Source of the DNA: Albula goreensis
Taxonomy: Eukaryota; Chordata; Actinopteri; Albuliformes; Albulidae
Reading direction: 5' to 3'
DNA: 64,000 nt
Assembly: GCA_022829145.1 (NCBI GenBank)
Contig: CM040753.1
Coordinates: 9,023,384-9,087,383, forward strand
Below are positions 1-14,499 of the stretch, piece after piece (position 1 is the first letter of the stretch; every line of letters starts with the position of its first letter). The notes under the pieces are model-generated. The model saw only the letters and a list, made by a program, of their open reading frames with translations. It made no database searches and had not been told where the DNA came from. Position numbers and translations under genes: made by a program.

Positions 1-1039
1 GCTCAAATCCAGGCTGGTGGATGATTATGGCATTGCACTGGACTTTAATGCAAAGAGAGGATCTTTTTTAAGGATGAACATATATTTTCCAATATAACTC
101 TTTATACATGTTACTTATATTCATATTCAAGGATATGTTAGCAAGCAAATGAGGAGATGCCTTTTGCGTATCAACATAAATGAGATAACTTGAATTTATG
201 ATGACCTGAATGGCGTACAAATCTTCCAAATCAATTTCCGCCACAGAGTTTTTCGAAGCTTTCCTAGTCACAATTAAGAGATGATATGCTAGAGATGAAC
301 AAGGTGTTAGAGGGCTGGTGATTGGTGCTCCATGAGTAATTTCATGACATCAGGAAGTCCAGGCATGGCACAAAACGAAATAAAGAAATAAATGACCACT
401 TCATTCAACATCAAAATAGGCCACTCTAGTTTGTTCTGTTCAGGTGATTTGCTTTGATGACTTCTAACAGCTTTTTGATGTAGGTTTCTAACAACGCATT
501 TGAGCCCTCAGATGAATATGAACTGAGAGATTAAATATGCCCCTGACTGAGTTCCTGTCCCCTTCTCCACCATATTCCTCAAACACCCTTTTTATGGAGT
601 TAGAATTACAGACATCAACATATGTGCAAATCAGTGATACACCATGGTTAAACTTGTATCAGCCATTCCCAAATTAAAATCATTTAAACAGAAAAAAACA
701 GCCTGAATCTGTACGTCATTACCCTTTACTCAATACTGATGCAATCAAAAAAGAAGATTTTTTCATTCATAGCCATGCAAAAATAAGTGATGTTTCACAA
801 AAGTCTGTGTAAGTAAGCAGGTAACAGACAGAAGAAAACAGCTACAGATAATTCCTGTGCAGCATAAATAAAATGTACTGATATTTACAAATGTGTCACC
901 ACACTGCATGAATTGTGATTGATCCATGTCAAAAGGCATAATGCACAAACTCCAAAACATTCTTTCAAATAAGCACGCAGCAACATAACCCACACAATAG
1001 TCAACAAGCTTGTTTGATAAACCTCTGATCAAAGAGCAT
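1..1039. other. intergenic, nothing recognised
   Basis: AT-rich unique sequence. Short minus-strand frames (for example 68-271) have no recognisable domain or splice context. Confidence 0.6.
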
Positions 1040-1330
1040 AGCTAAACGTCTACTTTCTTTTTTTCTTTTTTGAAAGAAGGTTTAAAGAATGCCGACGGTT
1101 TCCAGGGGATACGAATCAAAAAGCTGTGCGAAAAGTGGGGAGGAACTGAGACGAAGACGGCAGGTCTGAGAGAAACTGAGCCGAAGACGGCAGGTCTGAG
1201 AGAAATTCCACCGTAGCTTTGGGACTCACCAGGGTTCGTCTTCTTGCACAAAGGAGGGACGAGACAAGGCAATATTCTGCAAGGAATGCTCCCAGACCGC
1301 TTTTAATGAATCTCATTTATTAATAAAAAG
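1040..1330. repeat. GC-richer block with a 30-bp tandem duplication; possible LTR fragment
   Basis: Units 1144-1173 and 1174-1203 are identical except at one base (position 1151 versus 1181). The minus strand also shows an AATAAA near 1320 and, further on, a splice-donor-like CCTGGTGAGT, a layout like the R-U5 end of an LTR. No internal retroelement gene adjoins it, so its class is unresolved. It could equally be host regulatory DNA. Confidence 0.4.
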
Positions 1331-2229
1331 GACAGCCACATTCTGACACCCCCACTCAGACCTTTCACCTTAAAGCCTCCAGACATTTTTGGAGGGGGGG
1401 GCAATTACTGTTACAGAACTGAAAGTCGTTATAATGTGCGAGTGAGAGTCAATTAAAGGAAACAGAGAAAGTATGTGTACTGCTTGATAATAATATAGGT
1501 TATTTATATAGCACATCATCAACAATTTCTAAAGTATAGCCACTAAAAGGAGGATTAAACAGAAGGATGCATTCAACAGAAGTGGACACATTAAGACAGT
1601 CAAGGTTAAAATAACCCACCAGTTTATCTGCATGTTTCTGCTGAGTTATATTCAGCATGGGACCTCAATCTCACTTACAAAATACTTAATGGTTTTGGAC
1701 CCGTGGTGGTCAAAGCAGATGGAAGAAAGCTTTAAATTATTTTCAAAAATAAACAGATCTTCCAAGAAACAAAGCTGTAGTCTGTGAATGTTCTGGAATC
1801 ACAGCTGAACAAATCTAACATTTCACATCATCTGTAAAGTAAACAAGCTGGACAGTGAATATCCTCCAGATATCCCTGCTTTGGCATTTTTTTCCCTTTC
1901 AGGGACATTCAACATATTTGAAAAAAAAGCAGCCTAGTTTTCCAATTTGGGTATATATGATTGCCACTAAGGTAATTTAATAATTTTCATGTCAAACAAA
2001 ATGTCTCTGGCAGGGCTTCATAATAACAATAAGCAATTAGTATGTGTGTTATTGTGGATCAGTACAGCTTTTTAGTTTTAAGTATTAAAATACTTGTTTT
2101 TGATTGGCTACACTGTGATCATTCTCTGGGAATCTGACCTGTGAAACTGTGATAAAATGGCTTGATAAAAATAAATAAATAAAAGTGCTTGAACACAATT
2201 CACAGCAGGATACCTTCGGCTTTACTCTT
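1331..2229. other. intergenic, nothing recognised
   Basis: AT-rich unique sequence without repeats, genes or clear motifs. Confidence 0.6.
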
Positions 2230-2690
2230 CAAAACTGCATTCTCTTAGGACTGGCGTTAAAATAAAAAAAGGAGCCATTTTCCCCTCGTCTCAGTTTAGA
2301 GCGCTTTGGATAAACTCCGACATCACTCTTTGCCATACGGGTTCCTGCTGAGAGAGGCCGGGTTGAAGGGTTTGAAAGCCACTGGCTATGAGAAGGGGGT
2401 GATGGGACAGGGGGGCTGGCTGGCTGGCTGACTGACTGGCTCCAAGAGAGCTCTCCCCTTCTCCTATCAATTTATCACTCTGCCCGGCAGCCGGAGCGGG
2501 AGTCAGCCAGCCTCTTGACCTTCTGGTATACAAAGGATTAGAGAAAAGAGAGCACTGGAGGAGGACGGGCCCCCAGTCCCCACTTCTCCTGTGCCGCGTG
2601 TGCTTCCAGCCTCTCCCATTGTCATCCGCAGTGGGACAGGGGCGGTATAGATGACTCAGACGTGTTCTTCGGTCAGACATCCATCCTCAT
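2230..2690. promoter_or_regulatory. candidate regulatory element in the desert
   Basis: A GC-richer, complex block in AT-rich surroundings, with an open but unrecognisable frame on the minus strand. No splice-flanked exon could be built. Regulatory status is inferred from composition only. Confidence 0.25.
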
Positions 2691-3415
2691 CTGTGCCTGG
2701 GTCTCCTTTTCAAGGTTTCGGCAGTTAAAAACACACCAAAATGAAACAATGGGTTTGTTCTCACTATGTTTGCATTGTGAGGTGTATGGGGTGAATGTAG
2801 CTTCAACAGGGCTGCAGTGCAGCCATCATTCACGTACTGTATAACTGTGCACTTCCCTGTTTTAGAGCGATTACCTTGGAAACCGATGTGGCAGCCATGT
2901 TGCTCAGGAAGAAATTCCTGATGTATCATTATCAGCTGTTCACTTTTAGAGAGGACGCATGTTTGGAACATGATTGTATATGATAACAGCCATGGTAAAC
3001 AAGGAAAGAAAGAAGTGCAGTTATATAACAAAACTTCCTCACTTTCAACATCCTGATTATATAATCCAGAAATAGGCAAGACCTTTGATCATTAGGTCAG
3101 TTGATATAAAAATACAGAATCTCTGACAAAAATAATCGGCAGCTTGTGACACCCCCATTATTAGTATGTTAATAATTCTATCTTTGCAGGCCTTATTCAA
3201 CCTGACAAGTCATGCAGCGATTAAAAATCGGAATGCTGCAACAACAGTGTAAGAATTAGGATCAGTGACTGGTTTAACTCTCAGTGACAAGGAAAGCCTG
3301 GCAAAACTACTCCTTTCCAGTCAGTGGGGAACCTTCAGCTTCACTGCCTGCCACCGATACAAACTGACAGCTCTCTCAAACGTAAGAGTGGAACTGCAGG
3401 TCCAGCAAGGGAAGG

Positions 3416-3418
<3 letters not shown>

Positions 3419-3452
<34 letters not shown>
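3419..3452. repeat. (TG)17
   Basis: Pure TG run followed by CGCG. Confidence 0.97.
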
Positions 3453-3456
<4 letters not shown>

Positions 3457-3862
3457 TGAGTGCGTTTGTGTGAATGGGGGAGGGGTGTGTTTCCACTTTT
3501 TTCCCTTTATTTTTCAGCCATACTCCTTTGCCATATTGTTGAGAAAGCACTTTGGCAAGCAAGGCCAGAACTCTCTGAGAACGTGCAGCACGATGCGTAC
3601 CAACCACCTCGATAGGAAAATATGACTTCCTATGCCATATGCTGTTTCCTCAATCTGCTCCTTAACAAATATGAGTACAGACAGTTGAAAAATACACTGT
3701 GCCAACTTTGGTGTGTCAGCGATTGCTGGGCGAGACTGTTCTTTGGCTCAGAGAACACGGAATGGCATCAAGGGCTTAGCATTACTGAAGGGATCAAGCA
3801 GGAAGTCCGAGACAAGGATGCTAATCAATCATTTCTGAGGGTATTACCACAATCCAAGCGTG

Positions 3863-3864
<2 letters not shown>

Positions 3865-3939
<75 letters not shown>
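3865..3939. repeat. (GT)n, 75 bp
   Basis: Pure GT run followed by CGCG, the same ending as the tract at 3419. Alternating purine-pyrimidine sequence of this kind can form Z-DNA. Confidence 0.97.
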
Positions 3940-3943
<4 letters not shown>

Positions 3944-6867
3944 GGCATGTGAGTGGGTGCTTGTGTGTAAGCAAGTGTGTGCTTGTGTGGGACTTTTGGC
4001 CAGACATTTGTGGAGAACTTCACACACATAACTTCACAAATGGTACACACAGCAGCTCTCAGTTTTTTACTCTTTTTAATTTGCTTTTTTAACCCTTTAA
4101 CCAAATGAAAAATTCCTTAAGGGAATCTAACAAAGAAACTAGGCCATAAACATTTCTGTTAAATGCATAATAATATTCCATGGCACAGGGGAGGGAGCAT
4201 CTTTTTCTGGAAGAAGATGAAAATGAGCACTCATTCCTGCCTTGTCACTCAGAGTAAATCTTGGTAGATACGAAGCAGCATGGGTCCAGCAGAGCCTTGC
4301 AGGGGCCATGGATTGAAGTGATGGATCGCTGGGGAAACACCAATCAGGAGCAATCTCACTGCCCACGCGGAAAGACCATTGGAGCAGGAGGTGACTGGGC
4401 GATGGTACCATGCCTGGCCAAGCGGAGTGTTGGCCAGGCACCAAAGCCCCCTCTTCCCCCACACCCAGCCTGCTCTAACACCAACAGCAAAATAGTATTA
4501 TAATGTTTTATTTATATATGCACATATTCGTATGGTATAGGAATCATAAAATATTTTAAATATGTGTTAAGCTTATGGCTGTGTGGTTGCTGAAAACAAT
4601 TTGATCAAGCTGGCTTGTATTAAAACCAGGCAGGGAATTCAATTTTGGGACAGAAAATAAAGGAGTCCACATGATGATGTACTTTTAGTACTTTTATTGG
4701 ATCCAACACTTTGCCTCATACATAAGCACAGCCCGACAGTCTCTGTGTCGGCGGATTGGACACTGGGCAGAATGTCTGTCTGAAAATGGAATAAAAAGAG
4801 AGTAAAGACTAACATCAATGTGGTGAGGAAATTTATGTGCTTGGACTGCATGGTGAGGTGCCTGGATATGGATGATTTATTCATTCATTTTACATCTGTG
4901 TCGAGTAGAGGTTCTGGAATGCAGTCTTTAAACGGGAATGTGATGAAGACCAAGGCAGTTTGGTTTAAATTATGTCTTAATCTGGGTGTTCCATCTCCAC
5001 TATGCATTTTGCGACTATAGGAAGACATCAGATGAACGGAGAAATATATATTCAATATTCAAGCAAGGGTAAAGTTGAGGTCATTAAGTAACATATTTCC
5101 AAAAATGGAAAAGGACCATGTGACCACACTGGGGAACACATGGGCAGTAAGGCCAGCTGTTGAATATGCAAGGGGAGAAAGACAAGGCATACACTTGCAT
5201 AAACACATGTACACATGTATGTACAAAAGATTTTTACAGAGTGAGATGAATGTGTTCAGAGAACAAGCCACACTTTGATAATGTATGATTAATGTTGTAC
5301 TATTTTTGCATAGTCCCAATTATTGGTCAAAGTATTGCTGAGCAATTACAACATTTCCATGTACTTGAAAAATATGTGACAATCTCAATTTAAAATGACC
5401 TCAGAATTCCATTTTGTTCTCCATTACCACCAGCCCACCCTGATGCATGCAGTAGAAAGTTTAAACATTGTATTTAGCTGACATCTATCTGTATTTAATG
5501 TGTTTTCAGCTGCCAGCGTTTTTTCACTATATCAACATGTTTGACTGGTAAGGTATCGTATCAGAGAGAAGTGCTTTGCATTATTATTGCTTTCCGTGTC
5601 AAAGTTTTTAATTATATTTTAGTCCCGGCTTAAGATCTCATTAAATTTGTGAGTTTAATTTGGTCACTTGAAAGACAGCTTAGTGTCAGTCCTCTTGTGA
5701 TGGATATAATGCGTCTTGTGCTTTATAATCCTATGATTTTAAATTCATTTTCCCAACCCATACATAAATCAACCAAGACAGCCTTCAAAGACTTGAAAAT
5801 GCATAGCAAATTCCACTGCCTGTACTGTTAGCTTTATTTCTCATACTTCACAAGAAATGCAAGGGAAACAATGTTTCCTTTGAAAATCAATATGGAAATA
5901 AAACACCCAACCCCTTTTATGTTTGTGTCAATCCCCCAACACCTCCCCCCTTTGAAAATAACATGTGGTAAAAATAAATGGTACACACCTTTCTTTGTAC
6001 AAATTTAATTAAAAATAGAATAAAAGAAAAGGTTTCTGGAGAAATTTTAATTTACGGAAACACACAGGAAATAAAAGTAGACAGTAGATACCAATTAAAA
6101 GAATAAAATCCGATCCTACAACATGTGTCCGATCATATTAGAACGTTTCCAGATTTCTCACTCGGAGGACTAGTCAAGATTAAAGGATTTTCTCATTGGG
6201 CCGAAATGACTGAGCACATTCAGGAGCAAATTAGTTCACTTAATATTGACAGTGAACATTGATCCTTCACTGACCACAGGAGCTTAAGAAAGCACCATTT
6301 CCTCCTGTCTTAAATTAGGCCAACATGTTTCTGTTCTAACAACATGTCTCTGGAGTGGAAGCAGTGGCAGACTCGGATACCTAAGTTCTAATGAAGGCTG
6401 GAGCGTATGTTGCTACTGGCTGCTTCTGACCTGTCGTGATCAGCTCTTTGCTGTGGTCAGAAGGTGAGATTTTCCCTTTTTTAGATACCCAGCATGAATC
6501 TCAAAAATAAGTCAGCAGCACCTGCACCCACAATATGGACAAAATATAAATACAAATCACTGAAGCAATCAAAAACTGAGAGTGAGGAGTCTGTGTGATA
6601 CTCAGCTATGAGCATGAGAGTCACCTTGCATGGAAAGGAAGGAATTCAATAGAAAGCTTTTCAGAAGTCGTTTTGAGAATTTTTGAAGTTATGGTGAAAA
6701 ATTGTGATATGGCCAGGATTCCAATTAGATTACATGACTTTAGGTTACGTAACTGTTGTGTATGAGACATTATGGTTTCCATGGCAATACAATGATTTCT
6801 AGTAAAAAAACAATATGGATAAATGAACATTTAAAAAGAAAACTTGAGATAGTTGATTGCTAAACTG

Positions 6868-6887
6868 CAATTTCCAGCTGGAAATTG
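6868..6887. repeat. perfect 20-bp palindrome with central CAGCTG
   Basis: The sequence CAATTTCCAGCTGGAAATTG equals its own reverse complement with no spacer. The centre is a CAGCTG E-box nested in TTCCAGCTGGAA. It may be a dimeric binding site or chance structure. Confidence 0.95.
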
Positions 6888-6898
6888 TGTATAGAGTT

Positions 6899-6899
<1 letters not shown>

Positions 6900-6929
<30 letters not shown>
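6900..6929. repeat. (CA)15
   Basis: Pure CA dinucleotide run, 12 bases after a perfect 20-base palindrome. Confidence 0.96.
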
Positions 6930-6930
<1 letters not shown>

Positions 6931-8989
6931 TGTGTATGGCACACACATGGTATTTGGCTGAAGTGCAGAAAAATCAGCATGTGCTCAATCGTCAGGTCCC
7001 ACGCCTTTGCACAAATTAAACTTAAGAATCTCAGAAGGCCTGAACAAAACATTTAATTGTGCTTTGTCGTAAAACAAGGACTGGAACAGTATAGTGCTCC
7101 ATGGATTTAGGTTTGTTTATGCAGAATGTACTGGTATGTGAGTCTGATGGCATTTTTCCAGTTCAGTATCACTTCCTCTGTACATATGGCACACAAAAGA
7201 CCACGGGCAAGGCTAATCCTGGAAAAAAAGCAATGTTTTGCATTCATTACAGTAATGAATTTCATTAGTAACGGTTAGCACATATCCACACAAATGGAAA
7301 AAAAATAAACCAGCATTACTGGCAGAAAATAAGTAAAATGACAACTTCATTAACATAACTACAACTGTGCATCATAAAAATCTTATTAAAAATTGCTCCC
7401 CAGATTACCATATTAGTTTCTTTATGAGGTAATTTCTACATACCATAATAGAATTTTCCCTTTACCCTCCAGTGCATATTAAACTCACTTATCTTCTTCT
7501 ATAAACTCATGAAATATTGAAAGTTGATATAATGAAATACAATAAGGGAGTCAAGACAACTGCGTCCATTTGTACAGATCTATTAAAAACAGGTCCCCTT
7601 TCGCAAAGCGTTCTGTATCAAGAACTGTGGTCCACCACTGAAAAACTGACCTGAAGAGAAAGAAATAAAGATCAATCAATATATTTTTCATACAAAAAAT
7701 TACACTTTTCTTGCCTAGTTTTGTTGACTCAAAATATTGTACTTTTCTTTACATCCATAACCTAACTGGGGAACCACAAAAATAAAGAATCCACAAAATA
7801 TTCACTTCCAGTAAATTTTCAGCAAGCATACATTCTTAATTACTTACTTCAATTCTCCACTGCTTTCCATTAACCTTACTGAGAAATGCACCATCACTTT
7901 TAAAAAGGAAGAAGTACCATGACGGAGAGCAAGCAAATATAAAACTAATAAAAACCTGGGGAAAAATGAAAATGTAACTGATTGAAATTGTGATTTCAAT
8001 AGTCTCTCAGGTGACTTGAGGGACAGAGAAATTGCATGATAAGAATGCCAATAAAAAGGTGTTGAGGGATTAAATGCTGATTATAAATATTGCTATTTTT
8101 CATTTCTGTCAGTAGAATGAAGGCATTAGCAACACTGGTCCCATTTGCTGCCTTTTTCATAATTGAGACTTTAGCTCCTAGCTGTGCTTCACAGCTCTCC
8201 ATTAATCAAGCCAACTGAAGCTGAGGCCCAGTGACAGCTATAGATGCTGTTAGATGGGAAAAGTGATTTTTAGGTAGCTGGAGAAACCTTAATTCACAAT
8301 AGACTTTCATTAGTTGACAGTCTATTTACAATTGTAATTAAATGGTTTTTGATTGCAGTGGCTCAAACAAAGGGGAAGTATTTTATTTTATTTTTTTTTT
8401 AATTTTAGCTTCTGTTCTGTGGGGAAAATGCAAACGTGCAGCACATATGTATAGCATTGACTCAGCAGGGTGATGCCGTCTGGGACATGGAAAACTGCTA
8501 AGTGTGACTGGTCTTAATTTTAATGCATTTAACTGCAACACTAAAGAACCCCTTCGATTCTTACAAAGTGGCAAAGAAAACACAGATGTTTTTCACAGAT
8601 ACACAAACACCATTAAGAAAATGTGCTGACAGTAACACTGCAAGATTATTGGTTGTTGTGGTAATGTTTTTCATTGTCTCAAATTTGTACTTGCCGGTAC
8701 ATCTTTCTCTGTGCTGATCCTCTACAAAAACAAGGTCCATGTGCACATGGGATTCTCTTTGCATCACTTTTGGTGACTGGGGCAGCTAAGACAGCTGACA
8801 TGTCACAGCCTCAACCCAATGAAAGATATACATTTCCCACATCAGTGACTGTTATTCATTTTTTACCTGTGCTGTAATTATGGTTTGATTGCACCCCACA
8901 GAAGAGCCGATGGAGCAGAAACGTATATGAAACATTATCTGTGGGCCAAAAGGATCCTATAGAACAAAGAAATCTTGGAGCTTGCATCA

Positions 8990-9320
8990 AGCCTCACCCT
9001 GAGCAGTCTTTAATTCTGTGTGAAGGTACCAAGACTGTTGCCCATCAAAAATTAATAGGTGAGCTGAATGGCATAGCACATTATCGGTGAAGCAGATGCT
9101 CATTAATTATGTCATCTAATTGGATTAGGACAGGTGTAGAGCACCTCAGCCGAAGTGGTCACTGGGAGGACAGGCCTGAGTGCAAGTTTTTCTATTAGAA
9201 AGCAGCGTGTCCCCATATTTGTGGAATTACTTTGTGCTTTATTGATTAATGACCATAATTTATTATGGTGCAGAGGATCGTGCATGGTGTTAAATGCACA
9301 ATTAATCAATTTTCCATCAA
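8990..9320. promoter_or_regulatory. candidate conserved non-coding element
   Basis: A repeat-free block with clustered homeodomain-type cores (ATTAATTATG, CTAATTGGATTA) and E-box-like CAGGTG. This is the texture of vertebrate developmental enhancers. Conservation was not tested. Confidence 0.3.
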
Positions 9321-10468
9321 ATTACGAACAACAGCAGCATTGTGGCCACAGAGAAAAATGCCAAGTGCAATTTTTTTTTTTCCCTTGGCTCATGACTACG
9401 AGGTATGTAGACTTGTTCTTCAGGGGACTTAATAACTGTCTTCTTCTGGTTTAATATTTCCTGCCCTTCTGACAAATACCATGTCGGGAAATTGAATATA
9501 AGTCTCAGTGATGAAAAGACCACCATATTTCCAATTCTTCTCAGGCCACCTCTCTACAGTAATGAAACACCCCTTTACACAGCTGAAGATCATTTATTAA
9601 ACTCAAAATGGAGAAAAGTGCCTTTAGGTCAAAATATATCATTGTTAAGTCAACAAAATTATATTAAGCTGATAACTGATACTGGGTTAAAAGTTCCTTA
9701 GGCGCCTAGGTGACATAAAAATGAATTTCCTCCTTCCAAAATTCATTCATATCTATTATTTCTCAAAATAATAAGAAAAACAAACAAATAAAATAAATAA
9801 AGACATTTTTGACATGTTAAATCCAGTTTTATAAAAGCTGTAATTGATCATGAATAATCGACACTGTGTCTTTCATCTTGCAGGCTGCATTCATCGCAAA
9901 TTGATTTTAATGCTGTTTGAAAAATAACAGAATAAATGTTAAAAATAAAGGATTAGATCTGCTGAAACAGATTGATTGTTCACTCTGCTGATTTGTCAGC
10001 AAGCATTCCTATCTTATAATTATTATGTTCCTTGCAAGATTACTACCTCTTGTGGCAATTCATTAATTGGTCTTTCATTAATTCAAAGCATTCTGTTCAT
10101 GAACTTTTTATGTAACAACTTGCTATTGCAAATGCTGTTGTTTGGGTAATACATAGTAACTGGAATCATAATAATATGATTGACTGACAGCATCACGACT
10201 GTCTTGGGACACTGTTGGAAACAACTTTAGCCCTGCCTAGGTTAAAGGGCTTTGGAGACATAATGTTATCTTTTGTTAGAATCCAAAGGTCCTGTCCCTA
10301 TGGACCCAGCCTGGAGTCTTGGACATTAAAGTGGAAATACATGGGAACAGAGGAACAGACCACCATGGAGTGCTATCCCTTATCCCTGCCATGGCTTGCA
10401 GTTTAACAAGACGCTTGCAGCTTCCCAAACAGATTGTGTTTTCACATGATACTTTTCTCATATTGTGA

Positions 10469-10494
10469 CCCCCCCCCCCCACACACACACACAC
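10469..10494. repeat. poly-C followed by (AC)7
   Basis: Twelve C and then a short AC run. Confidence 0.93.
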
Positions 10495-11361
10495 CCCCAT
10501 GACTCCCCCTGCTCAGAGACTCCTTCTTTCCTATTTCTGTCAGATCAACAATGCTATCTGAGTGTTCTTCCACAGGCGTATCAAAAACATTCCTCTCATA
10601 AGTATGCAATTCAACCGACATTCAAGACCTCTGTTTACTACTGTAAGTGAATGGAGAGAAAGAACATTCTCATTAGAACGTACAGTATCGGAATGAAGAA
10701 GGGAATTGATCATTACATCAATATAACTTTACTGAAGACAGAGATAATCATCACAGGAATTATTTTACACAACAATGTGTAGGTGTGACATTAACGCTTA
10801 TAACAAAGTTAAAAGACAATTATAGTGATAAATTAATATAATCACAGAATGACATAAACAGAAACCACATGGGAATAATTCTCACTGTAACACAATAAAA
10901 ATGTATGAAGACAATTGCTGAAAAATAATTAAATGACATCGTAAAAGCTGTACATAAACAAAAGCTATATGATGGGTGTAAAGAATGGATAATTCCATTT
11001 CCACAACAGCCATATTTTCAGATGGTAGAAAACAGTCTGGACCCCATTGTAAGGCATGCACTTAGTTTAGTTGATATGAAATACTGATGTTGTTCTGAAA
11101 GATTTTTTAAAAAGTTTATTATTTTCAAGCATGGTGATGCATATCCCCCATCTGCAACAGAGTATTGGGCAACCTGATATGCTGTAAAAGCCCGCTGTTT
11201 AATTTAGCTCTAGCCTTCTCCTTGTGTGGTTATTTTCATACTGACCAAGCAATCTAAACACAAACTATACATATCAACAGTTTTAAATTGATTAATTAGA
11301 TTAACTCTCATGCTAAGTACTGTGAATGTCTCTCAGTCTTTTCATTTGAATTATTTAGGTG

Positions 11362-11432
11362 CTACTACTATTACTACTAATACTACTACTAATACTACTA
11401 CTACTAATAATAATAATAATAATAATAATAAA
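11362..11432. repeat. (TAC)/(TAA)n trinucleotide tract
   Basis: TAC and TAA triplets intermix and then become pure TAA. A short frame reading Thr then Asn triplets crosses it and is an artefact. Confidence 0.95.
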
Positions 11433-14400
11433 ACACAATATACAAATCATGGTATACTCTTCATCTTACTTTTGGTATACTTTCCATCTTCAGTAAACAT
11501 ATACATCAATGTGAGAAAAATATAATTGAATATGTAAAAACAGTTAGAGGATGTCCATTGTTTCTCATCTGAATAATATGACATAATTAATACTATTATA
11601 ATTAGCTATTACTATTATAATTTCCTATAACTATTGATGCCAATAAATTTCAATATGATACTTCAAAAATAGTACAAAATGGACATTTTAAAATTAAAAC
11701 TGCTTTAAATTTCCACTCGCTTTCTTCTGAAAGATTGCACTACCCTCTTAAAGGTTTTGCTCTTCTGCAATAATAACGGGTTTGACTGAGAAATATGTAA
11801 TATGCAACAGAAAGCTGAACAGGCAAAATAATTTTGCATTCCCTTGCAAAGGTATCACATGTCCATGTGACAGTATTACATTGATTTGTGGAAGTATTGC
11901 GTGCATATGAAATACAATTTCAGTTTTTTTTTTTCATTTGACACAAGCCCACTTCAGGGCTCCATGATGAATCAGCTTCATGTCATATCATCTTTTCCTG
12001 TCATCTGTTCCTGTTGAAAATATAAAAATGCCCAATATCATCTTAGAAGCCATGTTGTCATAATCTGAAATTGCAGAAGGTCTCTATACAAATGAATCAT
12101 AATGAATGACCTAAATACACTCTTATGCATTGGTTGTATTGGATTCTCTGGCTGACTGAGTTACCCTATCCCAAAGGTCATGTACTCCAGTTGTTTGATG
12201 TCGCTGTTCAGGGAGATCACAAATCTTCGTGTGTGAAGATTGAGATGTTTAGCCAAAGTAGCGATTACAAGTAAATTTAGACCCATGCATTCCCTTGAGA
12301 ATAGTTGGTGTCAACAGACTTTTCTTGGGTGCAATTCCAGTATTTACATGCAGAGGTGCTGAGTTTGGCCTCTGCAGTTACAAACATAAATCATTACTCA
12401 TAGCTGCATGGAGTATGTCATCATATTTCACAGAAGTATACACACAGTCATATAAAAGTAAACTTTTTAAACTATAACCATAATATCACCCAAAACCATT
12501 TTTACAGTAATATGTCACATTACAATCATTAGTCAATGGTCTTCTCCAGATTCCAGACTCAACATAAGTGCATTCACCAGATTGATATGTTAAGCAGATC
12601 TGGCTAACAACATTTCAAGACCAGCCAGTGCACATGCAACACCACTGAAGAGTGAATTCACTGAATTATGATAACCAGAGCAAAAATAAAATTATTTCCC
12701 CCCTAATTCAGAATCACTGAATGTGTGCCTTTTGAGTCACCCTCCTAACCAGCACTGCCACTGTACACAAGTAAATCCATTCTGCCAGCAAAGTCACCTG
12801 TGAGCCAGTGACTATTTCCACTCAACAGGCCACACAAAACTGCGCAGGAGTAGGTGTACAGCGAATTAAAATCAAATGGTAGCCTGGGGAAACTTGGCAC
12901 TTTGTCGAAAGGAACTAGTATTGCAGTGAGTTGAGGAACCCTGGCCAAATCCTACCCACCCTACCCCTGTCAGAATGAGGCCAATTGCCTGATGCCATGG
13001 CAACCTCACTGTCATGGTGAGCTAATGACATAAAGGAAGCTTGATCCTGAAATTAGGGGGCCCACACTGCCCTTTTGGCAGGTGCCTTTGCTACCTGAGC
13101 CACTTTAGATTTAGTATTGCGGACGATGTTTGTATTGTGTATGAACTGTGTTATTAAAAATAGACACACGCGTGCAGAATGGCCGAAGTGCATGATGACG
13201 GGGGAATTTTAAGGCGTCCCACGACCGAAGATCCCCTGCAATGCCCAGAGCATTTTCAGCTGTCCAGGGGCAGCCGTCAGAATCCGGGGAAATGTGGTGA
13301 GAATGAGGCACTCAATCAGGGGGGCGGGAGATGGAAGTGGGGGACACGGTTTTGAGTGGTGATTGGAGAGGGGGCCAAACAGTCCGCTGCCCTGCGGGAA
13401 GCCGTCAAACATTCAAGCCTGAATTTCCTGAATCAGTCTGAGTGATTAGAGAAACAACAGACAACAGAAGGTCAGCTCAAACAATCACGTTTTGTCTGTT
13501 CCCATATACTATATACTGTGCATTCTGTTCATGTTATTATTGTGTATTATTCAAATCAATTAAAAAAATTCATGGATTTAATTTTAACACTATAAAATGA
13601 ATATGTTCAGCTGACAATGGGTGCCATGTACCTTTCTGTTCTTAGCAAAATTCATTAAATTAAAGAAAAGATTTTGAAAATTTTCTGCAATATGATATAG
13701 TGTGGTTCAACAAGACACTCGTTTTCCATAGAATTTTATCATCCAGTCTTCACCCATTATGTCTGTCTCAGTTATTAAGCAAAAGACATCTTCCATCATC
13801 CTCCAGATTTTTAATAATAAAAATGGACTTTAAAAAAAACTTAAGGTAGCATAACATGGTCTGAAGTAAGAAGAGCTAACATAAACAGTGCAACAGGGTT
13901 TAATTCTTATAATTTGAAGTCAGCTGTGAACAGGAACTAATCCATTTGTACAAGTATTCTAATTAAGCTGATTTGGAGGTCAGGGTACTCTGTGCGGAAC
14001 TGAGAATGCAAATGAGGCTATTATGTACTATTGTATATGGATTATCTTACCCAGCTGATATGTGCACCATTTCAGTAATGCTGTAATGCCACACCAAAAA
14101 TCAGTAGGATGGTGAGTGAATGCTGGGAAAAAAGGTCAACATATGACATGAAAATAGTCTTGAATTATGCCCAACAACTGTGTCCTTTTTTTTTTTCTTT
14201 CTCTGCTCGAGCTGAAGATTTATTCCAATGCATATGGCCTCCTTTCTTTGTCCACGAGTAAATCAGTAAAGGGTAAAGGGTAGATGCCTGGCAGTACATT
14301 AAACGCTATAAGAATTCACTAGAAGGAGAGTGTGACACTCAAATTTTCAATATGTGTCAAAATAAGCACAAGAGGGCAGTATTAAAGCCCTTTGCCATAT

Positions 14401-14499
14401 CTCTGTTCAGCTAGCCATCCACCTGAAACAACGGGCATTGAAGCAGCTGCCAGTCTTTACACAGCCACCTTGCGGCTTCCCCAGATCCAGCGAAGCCCC

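Larger units (their letters stand above)
2691..8989. other. intergenic with microsatellites
   Basis: Apart from the TG/CA tracts and the 20-bp palindrome listed separately, this is AT-rich non-coding DNA. Frames at 4139-4462 and nearby are open by chance and show no domain. Confidence 0.6.
9321..14499. other. intergenic, mostly featureless
   Basis: AT-rich sequence with one TAC/TAA tract and one poly-C/AC tract. A GC-richer patch at about 13180-13420 has overlapping minus frames but no recognisable product. Confidence 0.6.
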
